This document shows positions 18,936 to 28,693 of a stretch of DNA of 64,000 bases, in pieces (positions within the stretch are counted from its first letter, which is position 1; every line of letters begins with the position of its first letter). The position numbers and the translations under genes were made by a program. The notes under the pieces are model-generated. The model saw only the letters and a program-made list of their open reading frames with translations, had not been told where the DNA came from and ran no database searches. Origin of the DNA: Carpediemonas membranifera (Eukaryota; Fornicata); assembly GCA_019828565.1 (NCBI GenBank), contig JAHDYR010000069.1, positions 663,794 to 727,793 on the forward strand, written 5' to 3'.

Positions 18936-21449
18936 CTACCCCTGTTCCTGGGGGGCCTTGACGTTGACTATGACCTTCTCATAGTCCCTGAGGCTCTCTG
19001 CTAGGTCGTCGCAGCCCCAGACTCCTTGATGAGCCGTAGCCTCCTTCGAGGGCCACCACTCGTATAGCATGGCCATGGTTATGATGTCCTCCTCCCTTGC
19101 TGCCCCTAGGCCCTTCCTGACGCGTACCATGCGGAGCTGGTTAGCCGTGGCTCTTTCCATGATGGTCCATAGCGGGCTTCTCTCCAGTACACCTTCGTTG
19201 TCCATGATTGTGAGGGGGGCCAGTAAGATGCCCTTCATGCCCAACAGAACCTCCCCGAACCCGAAGCCGATGCCGAAGCGGTGTCCGTTGTCCGGGACTA
19301 CGAGGATCCTGTCGCCGACTTCCCTGCTGACGTCCCTTGCGTCCCCGATCGGGTACGTGCCGAAGATCTCAAAGGTGTCCCTCCTTGTCGCGAATTCCGG
19401 GCCTCCCATGATATCCATGCCCGGCTCCGCCTTCCCGACTGCTTCCATGGTCTTGTCGAGTGCCTTACCCATGTAGTGGTAGACGTCTGGGGTGCTCATC
19501 CTCTCCTTGCATAGGGCCCTGATCCTGGCTGTGAAGACTACTGTATCCGCCAACCCACAGTGGTAGCAACCCGCGGTGTGTCTGTGGTACGGACAGACTC
19601 CCTTGGGCTCGCTCCTGTTCTGCCATCCATTTGACCATGTTGTTACTGCTTCCAGGTAGTTGGTCTTGTCGAGGTTGTCCCTGAGGTTTTGGCCAGCCTC
19701 CTCCTTGCCGTTGGTCTCCAGGATCTCTGGTAGCTTCTTCTCGTCCACCAGCCTAGCTTGGAAGAATTCCCTGGTTCCTTGCTCCAGTCCATTTGTGGGG
19801 TTCGTGAGGAGGAAGCTTTCCATCTCCACCCCCTTTGCATACATGATTATCTTCCAACCCTCCGACCTTTCGATCCTTGCCAGCTGAGCCGCCAGGCGGT
19901 TGGCCCAGTCCCTGAAAGTATGTATGTGCTTCTCATACTCGATCGGCGGCCGCCCCGTCCCGACCTCCACGAAGGTGGCCGGCGGCAGCCCCGTCACTGC
20001 CCATGCCGTGTACCTCGCTTGGTCCATGCTTGCTGCCGGTATGTCCTGGTAATACAGGCCATGCCCGTGTCCAAGAATGTCCCCAGTGCTGAGGTCAAAG
20101 AGTACGATCCCGCCCTCAACCGGGATGGCAGGGATCCCTGCCTTCTTGACGCCAGGGTCTGCGCACTCGAAGTCGATGGCTCCGATCACCAGTCGTTTCT
20201 CCTTGTCCTTTCTAGGCATCCTCGGCGGCTGGCTGCTGACCTTGTTTGAGTCGACCTCCTCATCCTGGTCGATCTTGCCTTGGTTGGCCCCGACCATGTC
20301 CTTGTTCACTTCCAGGAGGCTGTCGTCGAGGCTTCTTCTGCCGGGCATGGTGGCCTGCTGGCGTCGTTCCTCCTTGTCCTTGACATGTTGCTCCTCGTCT
20401 CCGTCGATGACCGTGCTAGCGGACGACCTGTCCAGATCGGCATGTTCGTCCCTATTGCTGCGGACCGAGGTGGCCTTGAGCACTTCCAGCCTCACCTTCC
20501 GGAACGGCGGCTCGTTGCTAAGGGGGGTCTCCTCCCCTTCGCCCAGGATATTGGTTCTGCCCTTCAGGTAGATCCCTGACTTGTTCCATGCTGCCTGCCA
20601 TATGGCCGGGGCCTCCGGTGCCTGAAGCCTGAGGATGTCCCTAGCCTCCTCCATGAAGCGGCTGATGGACCATGCTGACGTGTCGCTTAGCTCTAGGATG
20701 ACCCTGTACTTGCCGTCCTCTTGCTCGTAGGCCACTCTGGTGACCGGGCCTTGGTTTGCCGGATCCCATACCTTGTCGTAAGGCACGCCTTCTACGGCCT
20801 CGTCTCCATGAGCCCCTGATACCAGTATGAACGACCCTTCGGCCTTCTTGACGCTGTCCCTGTCTACATCCCATTCGATGGGCCCATCTTCCTTCGGCTT
20901 GAGGATCGCCGTCTCGATGTCCTTCTCAGATGGCCATCTTGCCATGCCAGTGAAGCCCGCTTTCAGCGTCTTGGGCTCCAGTGCCTGTGCCATGTCCTTT
21001 GCTTCCTCGTCTCTGGGGTTGAGCGCCTCTGTGAGCATGTAGAAAAGGTCGCGGAGGCCGTGGATGCCGCATGGGTTCCTGAGGATGATGTCCTTGTTGT
21101 CAGTGACGCCGGTTGCGAAGAGGATGCGTCTGGCGTTCATGATTACTTCCTTGCGTCCTTTGGAGTTCGCATTGAGCGACTTTCCTGTAAACTTGCCTGT
21201 TCTACGAAGAAGTAGAGTCCTTGAATCGTTCCTTTCAGCGAGGAAGCTGTCCAGTAGTTCCCTGATGTCCTCCCACTGCTTCTGCGTGGAATCCCTGATC
21301 CTTGTCGGTATTTCTACCTGCATTGTTGAGTGCAAAATTTCTCCCCTTTTCCTAGTCCATAAACTGGGTCGGAATTTTTGGGTCCGAAAGTCGGGCCACA
21401 TGTACATATCCGGGTGAGGTCTCCGTCCAGGCCTTCCAGTTTCTCCCAT
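18936..21449 (-). CDS. non-LTR ORF1 with Maelstrom/DnaQ-like nuclease domain
   Basis: 837 residues, intact. Residues ~1-400 form an unrecognised region ending in a charged linker. Residues ~420-645 begin with VIGAIDFECAD, which fits the DxE motif of DEDD exonucleases. They continue with an RNase H-fold-like pattern (GGIVLFDLSTGDIL, IIMYAKGVEMESFLL) and end in CPYHRHTAGCYHC, a C-x2-H-x8-C arrangement as in the zinc site of the Maelstrom (MAEL) domain. The remaining ~190 residues are unrecognised. MAEL is known as an RNase H-fold domain of the piRNA pathway; its role here, perhaps RNA processing or an ORF1 chaperone function, is inference. Confidence 0.65.
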   Translation of the reverse strand: MGETGRPGRRPHPDMYMWPDFRTQKFRPSLWTRKRGEILHSTMQVEIPTRIRDSTQKQWEDIRELLDSFLAERNDSRTLLLRRTGKFTGKSLNANSKGRKEVIMNARRILFATGVTDNKDIILRNPCGIHGLRDLFYMLTEALNPRDEEAKDMAQALEPKTLKAGFTGMARWPSEKDIETAILKPKEDGPIEWDVDRDSVKKAEGSFILVSGAHGDEAVEGVPYDKVWDPANQGPVTRVAYEQEDGKYRVILELSDTSAWSISRFMEEARDILRLQAPEAPAIWQAAWNKSGIYLKGRTNILGEGEETPLSNEPPFRKVRLEVLKATSVRSNRDEHADLDRSSASTVIDGDEEQHVKDKEERRQQATMPGRRSLDDSLLEVNKDMVGANQGKIDQDEEVDSNKVSSQPPRMPRKDKEKRLVIGAIDFECADPGVKKAGIPAIPVEGGIVLFDLSTGDILGHGHGLYYQDIPAASMDQARYTAWAVTGLPPATFVEVGTGRPPIEYEKHIHTFRDWANRLAAQLARIERSEGWKIIMYAKGVEMESFLLTNPTNGLEQGTREFFQARLVDEKKLPEILETNGKEEAGQNLRDNLDKTNYLEAVTTWSNGWQNRSEPKGVCPYHRHTAGCYHCGLADTVVFTARIRALCKERMSTPDVYHYMGKALDKTMEAVGKAEPGMDIMGGPEFATRRDTFEIFGTYPIGDARDVSREVGDRILVVPDNGHRFGIGFGFGEVLLGMKGILLAPLTIMDNEGVLERSPLWTIMERATANQLRMVRVRKGLGAAREEDIITMAMLYEWWPSKEATAHQGVWGCDDLAESLRDYEKVIVNVKAPQEQG

Positions 21450-21924
21450 TGTCCATGCTCCGTACTATATAGGCCATTCTTTCCAAAAAGGCGCGGTCCT
21501 AAAAATGCGTCGCCCTTTTCTGAGTAGCGGGGCCTTTCTGTGTAGTTGTTGTTGCTTTGTTCGTAGTCTCCTTTTAGCCTCTATCGACGGCCCCTGTTTC
21601 CCTTTTGTGCTGCCCTTCCTTCCTTGTGGTCTTGACAAAACCATGTAGCCGCCGGTGCTAGCACTGGCCCTCGACGGTTGTTTTCCTTTTCCTTGTAAAC
21701 ATACGTTCCATGAAGACACTTTGATTCCTTGGTATGGGCGTGGAGCTCCCACTCGCGCCCAGCGGTATGCCCTGATAGCAACCCTTGAATGTTCAGACAG
21801 GAGGCCAAGGCCGCTCCTTCTGAGCTCCATGGGGCACTGCCCTATCCATATAGGCCAGGCCTGTTGGTCCTTGTCCATCCATGATCGAAGTGTTTCCACT
21901 TTGCTGAAATCATTGGTGGACTGA

Positions 21925-21938
21925 CCCCCGGCTGTGAG
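21925..21938. repeat. target-site duplication, right copy (non-LTR insertion)
   Basis: CCCCCGGCTGTGAG, matching 15860-15873. Confidence 0.92.
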
Positions 21939-23866
21939 GACGAGGTCTCTGTGGCGATCGGGATCCAGTAGGCTATGAACGTCGCTCTCTGCTTGCATGT
22001 GAAGAGGCTCCCTATCTCCGTGTGGGCCCACCAGCTGGTCGGGAACGCTGCCTCGAACCAGTCCTGTGCTATGGCTGCCAGTCTGGCGTTGGAGTTCGTC
22101 CTGCGTTGTGGTGCGATGACTAATAGGCCTCTCTGCTGCAGTGCGGGGTGCGTCTCGTCTGACGTGGCGATCTCCTCCGCCCTGGCGATGACCTTGTCCA
22201 GTAGGCTGACTGGTGGGACCGCCAATGACCTCATCTCTGACCAATTGCATGTAAATGCGTCCGTCTGGAAGTCGTGGTCCTCCGGCAGGAATCTCTCCGC
22301 GCAGAAGAGTGATCGGTCTACTGACCCCCATCGTTCCAGCGCGCTCTGGAGCATCGCCGCGGGTGAGTTCCAGTCCAGCTTCCGGTACCTGGACAGCCCG
22401 TCGGCAGTCGTGTTGTATCTCCCTGGAATGTGCTTGGTTCTTATCCTGCAGCCAATCTCGAACAAGTAGTCGTGAAGCTTCACAATCGTCCTTCTGATGT
22501 GTCGGGGGGCTCTGGTGCTTGACTTCAGGACCCATGAAAGCGCTGATGTGTTGTCCCCGGCTAGGAGTAGGTCCCTCTCCTGAATGTCGCTCGTCCATCT
22601 CCGCAGGCCTTCCTCCATTGCCCATAGCTCCTTCGCGTTGATGCTCTTGGAGCATTGTGCCTCTGAGAACCTGCCCTGGATGTTGAGGGACGTGTCTTCG
22701 ACAAACAGCGTCGCGCCGAACGCATAGTCCGACGCGTCGGTCTCCATACGAAGTACCTGGCCTCTTGGGCCGAAGTACCATGCCGGATCGGATGATAGCT
22801 GTCTGGCCCACCACCGCAGGTCCGTTCGTAGGTCCTGGGGCAGGCTGGACTTTGGGTACCGCACTCGGTCGTCGCAGCCAGCGATCCTGACCTGCAGCTC
22901 TCTGAGCCGGACAAGTGCCCGCGTCCCTAGTGCGAACCGGCAGAAGAGTAGCTTTCCGTGAAGGGTCTGAAGGTCCCGCTTTGTGTGTCTCTTGAGTTGC
23001 AGGTTGGCTATGAGACTGCTGTACTGAGCCCTCTTCTCCTCTGGCAGCGACATCGTCATCTCGCGCAAGTCGACTATCACGCCCAAGTAAGTTACCCTCT
23101 GGGACGGGGTCAAGTGGCACTTCTCTCTCGATAGGACGACTCCAAGTGAGTCCAAGATCTCTAAGATCCGTGGGACCTGGGCGCTCAACGACTCTCTCGA
23201 GCGACTGATTATGAGCAGATCGTCCAGATACACGTATATTATCAGTCCTTCGAGAATTGAGCGCAAGATCTTCGCCATCTGTGACGTAACCGACTGAAAC
23301 TGCCGTGGCGCCGTTGAGAGGCCGAAAGGGAGTCCTCTCCATCTGTATTGTTCTCCCTCGAACGAGAATCCGAGTTCCTGTCGTGAGTTCTCCTCCACTA
23401 GGAGCTGGTAGTACCCGGACTTCATGTCCAATGTTATTCCCCACGAGTTTCTCGGAACGCCATGCTGTATCTCTGCTAGGCCCTTCAGCCTGAATGTTAG
23501 GTCCTCTTGGTATGCATTGACCGGTCTCAGGTCGTGTATCAGACGGTAGCTGCCTGCGATCTTCTTCTCTAATGTAAACAGGGGGCATATTGTCGTCGCC
23601 TCGCCCTTCTCTATTGCTTTCTGTTGCAGTAGCTCCTCTAGTAGAGCCTTCATCGTGTCTGTCTCCTTCTGGAGGTGCGCATTGAGCGCCGGTGCTGCCG
23701 GGGTGACCTTCACTCCCTCTCGTAACAGTTGCACCACCTCCCTGCTGGCCCCGAGGGCCTCCCACCTCATCCACCGACGGCTCATCGAGCCCGTCAGCCC
23801 CTGTATACACTGGGTGGAGGTGTCTTGCTGATCTTCTTGTGCTTCTTCTCTTTCCATTGCAAACAA
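21925..23866 (-). pseudogene. DIRS reverse transcriptase/RNase H (copy B, C-terminally cut)
   Basis: Same protein as the copy A RT-RNase H from its start to about residue 645, including catalytic VYLDDLLII and the RNase H motifs. The non-LTR insertion at 21925 replaces the last ~50 residues with insertion-derived sequence up to 21842. The catalytic domains are complete, so activity cannot be excluded. The frame normally continues into the recombinase overlap, now 6 kb away. Confidence 0.85.
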
Positions 23867-23929
23867 ACTCTTCGAAGTATATCGAGCCTTTTATAGTCAT
23901 CGGGTTCAGGCTTAACCCTTCTCTGGCCT

Positions 23930-24469
23930 CTACTGGGCCCGCCCCGGTCCGAGGTCGGTTGCCGGGGCACGACGGTTGTTGTTGTTGAAGCGGGGAGAGT
24001 TGCGGCTGAAGCCGCCGAAGCCTCTCTGGAACCGCTTGGGTCGAGGAGGCGGTGGGGTGGCCTTGGCCGCCTTGGCGGCCAGCACTACGAAGCGTTGCGC
24101 GTCTCGTTCTTCTCTCGAAATAGCCATGAAGTAGCGCGCAGCGGTGTCGGAGTGGCTGTCATATAACCGTAGGAACTCGAGTCTGCGCTCGAAGACCGCC
24201 TCGATCGCGGCTTCGATCTGGTTGACGCGCGTCATCTCCGGGTTGTTGAGGATACCTCTGATGTCGGCAAGTGTCTCGCGGAGGTGGTCGTACTCCTTAG
24301 CAACGGCTCCTATCCGAGACGGGCGTCTCGGGTCCCGTGTACTGTCCTTAACCGATGAAACCTCCGAACGGAGTGCCGTAATGACGTTCTGCTGCTGTTG
24401 TATGAGCTCAGCAAGGCTCTCCATGGTGACAGGCGGCGGATCAGCGTTATCCGTGTCGCCTTCGGCCAT
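23930..24469 (-). CDS. DIRS Gag-like protein (copy B)
   Basis: Identical in translation to the copy A Gag at 13730-14269; start chosen on the same grounds. The upstream A1 leader is present to 24674, where it loses the terminal CGAC core. Confidence 0.7.
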   Translation of the reverse strand: MAEGDTDNADPPPVTMESLAELIQQQQNVITALRSEVSSVKDSTRDPRRPSRIGAVAKEYDHLRETLADIRGILNNPEMTRVNQIEAAIEAVFERRLEFLRLYDSHSDTAARYFMAISREERDAQRFVVLAAKAAKATPPPPRPKRFQRGFGGFSRNSPRFNNNNRRAPATDLGPGRAQ

Positions 24470-24674
24470 CCTCACGGTTTCTGCTGGAGGGATACGATCT
24501 GCTCGCGATCGGGACGGATCAAGACCGTATCCACAATCATATCTTTCGAGATTTTCTAAATATTTTGGCCATCTTTCTCGTGTCCCCGGAATCCTGTTCT
24601 GACACACCCTGACCCAGCAGTGTCAGGGCGTGAGCCACGCCCGAGGCGTGATAGCTTACATATCGATGATATGC

Positions 24675-27600
24675 AGGGCGTGTAGCTCATGAAGTTTGCC
24701 AAAAGCGCAATCCAGGACGCTTTAGCTTCCGGAGGCGTTGTAAGCACCCTTCAAGAGCCGTCAGACGCGATTTTCGCGTTCCTCCGTGCGACTTTGCTTC
24801 GATATGTGCCGCCGTCGCTAATGCGGGAACATGCGTCGACAAGACAGCGTTTCAAACGAGCATTGTGCTCGAAGAACGTTATCTCGATGCTATTTACTGC
24901 TGATGCCAGCGCTAAGAGCAAGCGTTTCAACGTCGCCGTCGCGAACGAAATCGTGTACTTCCTGTCGCCGCTATTCAACGCTCATCCTGTCCTGTTCGAC
25001 AAAAAGGACTCCATTGACCGGATATCCGCTGGTCTGGAGCGCATCTGCCTTCACGTTGAACAGATGAAGCTTTCTCCGACATCTCTTCGTCTCCTTATTC
25101 TCAAGCTCGACACGCGAGTGCTGCTGGACTCCTCTGGCACACAGAGCGTTCTTCATGAGAGTAAAAGAGACGATTTGATCGACGAGTTGCTTTCCATGGG
25201 GTGCCCAATCAACACAATGGGCCTCCTGCCGTCGGATAGTCCGACTGATGCCAGCGGAACTCAGGCCGAACCGGTTAGTGTGCCCCAGGAGGCATCGTTG
25301 GCCGTGCCGGACTCCCCGCCGTCCGTTCCCGCCGAGTTGGCCGGGCCGGAGAATGCCTCGCCCAGCCCGTCTCAGACGAGGCCAGCCGCAGTGATTGTGC
25401 GCTCTCCGGAGCCACCACGTGCAGGCGGCCAGACATCTGAGGCGGGTGGTGCCGTTGCCCTGGTCGACAGAGTTGTAGGTGTTGAGTCACCTTACGGCAC
25501 CGGGGGCGAGGCCTCTAGTCAGGATACCTCGGCACCCACGCAACCGAGCTCGAGCTCGGACAGCAGCCCTGCTGCTGTCATCAGGAGCCACCTTTGACGA
25601 GTGGGTCCCCGACGCCATGCGCGCCGACCACTGGACCACTCCAGAGCAGGTGACGGCCACCCTGTGCGACCCAGCCCTCGTCCGGGCCCTTATGGACGAG
25701 TCCAACCGTGGGTCGGCCACGGGTCGATTCAGCCAGAGTCGGCTCCGGCAGCTCTGTGAGGCATTGAGGGGCTTTGTCCCCGAGACCGTCAGGTCGACAC
25801 TGCCAGTCCTGCCCAACGGCGGTAGGATCTTCACCAAGCTGCCCCCGGTGGTTGCCAAGATCGCCCAGGCCTGCTTCGGGTCAGTCCCGCAGCCGGCGCC
25901 CCGGGTGACCTGGGTACCTGATGGGGCCGCACGCCAGCGCAGTGTCCCCGAGCCGTTCTTGCCAGCTCACAGCGCCATGTTTGTGGGGAAGTTGCTCCCC
26001 ACGAAGAGGGCCAGACTGGCATGGGCGAAGAGCTTTGTCGCGCTGCTCAATGAGTACGCCGCAGCCCCGGCCCACGGGAAGCCCGACGTTGTCCGCCGCA
26101 TCTTGACCTTCGCGCAGGGTCTCTATGCTCCTCCGGAGCGGACCACCGAGCAGCCCCGGCTGAAAGCCAGTGCGCGCGCACTCAGGTTGGGACAACGAGG
26201 CTTCTATTCTCGCGCCACGCAAGCTCTCTCCGCCGGAGAGTTCGCTGGGGATCGCGCGTGGGTGGAGGCCAGGCTCTGTGAGAGCCAGGTGCAGCCGTCT
26301 GGTAGTCGGCTGGCAGCAGTGTCGGGTCCCGCGTCCACACTGAACCACTGCCAAATGACTGTCCCTGCGGTGAAGAAGGCACTTAAGAGCCTCAACGCCG
26401 AGTCCGCACCGGGTCCTTCAGGCCTATCTTACCTTCATCTGAAGGCGATGGGCCGGGCCATCGGGTGGAATGAACTCGCCGCGGCTCTTGTGCCCCTGCT
26501 CGAGGATATGCTCGAGGGCGTCGCCTGCCTGGAGCCATTTTCCCACTGCATCCTTGTGCCGATCCCGAAGAAGGATGGCAAGCCGCGCCCCGTCTCAATA
26601 GGCGACAGCCTTCGTCGTCTCGCAGCGAAGGTGGCAGTTCGTCAGGCTGCTGCCCGGCTGCGGGACGACAAGGCGTTGCCGGGTCAGTATGGCCTCGGCG
26701 AGAAGTGCGGGCTCGAGGAGCTAACCAATCTTGTGAGGGAGCATCATCGTGGCGGCGGTCAGGTGATCGCTTTGGATCTTACCAACGCATATGGATGCAT
26801 GAGTAGATCTCACCTTCGCGATGCGACAGCTGCATACTGCCCGTCGCTTTCCGAGTACCTCGAACTGATGTTGCTTAATCCAATGCTGTTCTCAGCAACC
26901 GGGATGGTCCTCAGATCACTCGAAGGAATTCCGCAACGGGATCCTACGAGCCCGCTGCTGTTCAGTTGCGGCATGAAGCCCCTTTTGGACGATCTTCGGA
27001 CCGAGTTTCCAAACTACGCATTTTATGCCTATCAGGATGATGTCTACTGCCTGGTGCCCAAGGACGCTACAGAGAGTGAGACGAACACGGTCATCATGAC
27101 CGCGACGTCCAATTTCGCCAGAGTCGGGTTGAAGGTCAACGAGAAGAAGACTGTCATCGCCGGGCTGGGCCTAGTGGCCAGTGAATCCTCGCTTGCGCCG
27201 CGCGGCGAGGCTTTCAAGGTCCTGGGCACGCCGGTGGGGCCGGCTGCGTACGTCAAGGAGCAGGTCTGCAGGCAGTTCGAAGGCGTCAGCGAGCAGGCTG
27301 GACGCGTGAGCGACATGGTGGCAGACGTAGGGCCCACGTCTATCATCGTCGCTAACAACATGACGCGTGCGTGCCTGCTGCCCAAACTGTCGCACCTCTA
27401 CCGCAATGTGTGCCCGACGTCCGACCTCGTCGGCGTTGGGCGTCGCTTTGAGGAGGAGACGCTCGTTCCATTGCTCTCCAACCTCGTTGGTGCCGATGCA
27501 GTGATTGGTACGCTCGAAAGAGCGGGCCTTAGCATCACGCAGGGAGGTCTTGGATGGGGAATTCCGTCCATCGTGTGGCCGGCGGCATATCTCGGTGCCG

Positions 27601-28693
27601 TGAAGCAGCTCTTTGACCAAAACATCTCACTGAACGTGCCCAATGAGGCATTTCAGGCGGTTGGTGCTGCTGGTGGTCCGCAGGACGTGGATGCCCTGAA
27701 GAAGTGGAAGACTTCGACTCCGCAGTTTGAACTGACGACGAAAGTGCGGGAGTTCAAGCAGAAGGAGCTTACGGCGAAGAGATCGTTTATTTCTGAGCCT
27801 TATGTGCGTGCAGTGTCCACATTGACGCCGTTCGATCCCGTTCTTTCGGGTTCCGATTTGGCAACTGCAATTCTCCGCCTACACCTGTCTCTTGACCCCT
27901 ACGTGATAGACAAAGCCAAACCATGCCCCCTGTGCGGCAGATCTGTTGCGGATTGGTCTCATGGACTCTCTTGTGTTCGCCTCAAGGGCGGTGCCCGGAT
28001 CGAGCGTCATAACGGCGTCAGAGACGCCATCTACGACGTTTGCTCGGAGCAGTTCGTCCCCAAACGGCGCGAGGTTCCGCTGGATCACACCAGTATGGCC
28101 TACATGCCCAACGGGACGGGCCCGACGGAGGTGAAGGCCGATCTGCTCATGCTAGCGGCAACGTCAGCTGATGGAACGCCCCTCCACGGCGATATGATCG
28201 TCGATGTGGTCGTCTCACAGTCGATCAAGGATGGGATCCGTGACAAGGCCGCTCAGTTCTCGAGGTTCGACTGCGAGCTCATCGCGGCCAGCTGTGACCT
28301 CGTTGGCAACACGAGAGCTGACCCCGAGGACCGCAAGTCGTGCTGGGTGTGGCGTCTGTGCGAGAGGCTCGGTCTGAGCGCGGAGGTCCGTCGGGACCTG
28401 CGCAGTCGGGTCGTCTTGGCTGTGTGGGCTGGGAACGCGGCGGTCATCCGTGACTACCGCGAGCAGTGCCGCGTGGCACAGCTCTAACTGTGGTGTGCCC
28501 TTCGCGTGTGAGAGAGGCGTCGTAGTCGAGCCAGTCGAGACATCCGAGATTTTTGCACATGTGCAAATTTCGATTTCCCGAAAGCGACCCCGCCGAGGCT
28601 TACGACTCCGACTACATAACCCACGAGCTCTACTAGGGACCCCCACCTGCTGACCCTCTGCGCGCGGTAAGAACGTTCTTTCAGATGATTAAA
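24675..28693 (+). mobile_element. RLE-type non-LTR retrotransposon, copy 1
   Basis: The element starts at GGGCGTGTAGCTCATGAAG and ends at CAGATGATTAAA, where copy 2 begins with the same start sequence. It holds one long ORF with RT and a C-terminal restriction-like endonuclease. The 3' untranslated part (28488-28693) contains palindromes TTTGCACATGTGCAAA (near 28553) and AAGAACGTTCTT (near 28671). Full length is about 4.0 kb. Confidence 0.85.
24689..28487 (+). pseudogene. RLE-type non-LTR polyprotein, copy 1 (frameshifted, RT mutated)
   Basis: Order: a ~200-residue unrecognised N-terminus, a Pro/Ser-rich linker, RT, zinc knuckle, endonuclease. The RT has IPKKDGKPRPVSIGD, IALDLTNAYGCMS, the YAYQDDVYC catalytic box and GLKVNEKKT. 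The knuckle is CPLCGRSVADWSHGLSC. The endonuclease shows RHNGVRDAIYD, EVKADLLML and DMIVDVVVS, a PD-(D/E)xK pattern as in R2-like elements. One extra base near 25585 breaks the frame, and IPQRDP replaces the IPQGDP seen in copy 2, changing a conserved RT glycine. Both argue against activity. Confidence 0.88.

Larger units (their letters stand above)
15874..21924 (-). mobile_element. APE-type non-LTR retrotransposon lacking its RT
   Basis: On the minus strand the element runs from 21924 (5' end) through ORF1, a second small frame, an APE-type endonuclease and ~1 kb of 3' sequence. It ends in a TTTC-repeat tail rather than poly(A). No reverse transcriptase motif lies between the endonuclease (ends ~16935) and the tail, so the RT has been deleted or this is a non-autonomous derivative. 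The 14 bp target duplication shows a real insertion. 15874-16934 is 3' sequence with only degenerate frames; 21450-21924 is the 5' leader. Confidence 0.88.
14477..24674 (-). mobile_element. DIRS-type retroelement, third family, copy B (split by a non-LTR insertion)
   Basis: The sequence is nearly identical to copy A, in two blocks: 14477-15873 (B1, 3' flank, recombinase) and 21925-24674 (RT-RNase H, Gag, A1). A 6.05 kb non-LTR element separates them with a 14 bp duplication. The A1 end at 24674 stops at GATATGC, before the CGAC core, and meets the first RLE-type non-LTR element. The few substitutions versus copy A include an Ala/Val change near 22320. Confidence 0.9.

Noticed and set aside
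14477-24674. Assembly duplication of DIRS copy A
   Set aside because: Copy B carries private substitutions and a unique 6 kb insertion with a target duplication, so it is a real second copy, though the shared A repeat deserves read-level proof.
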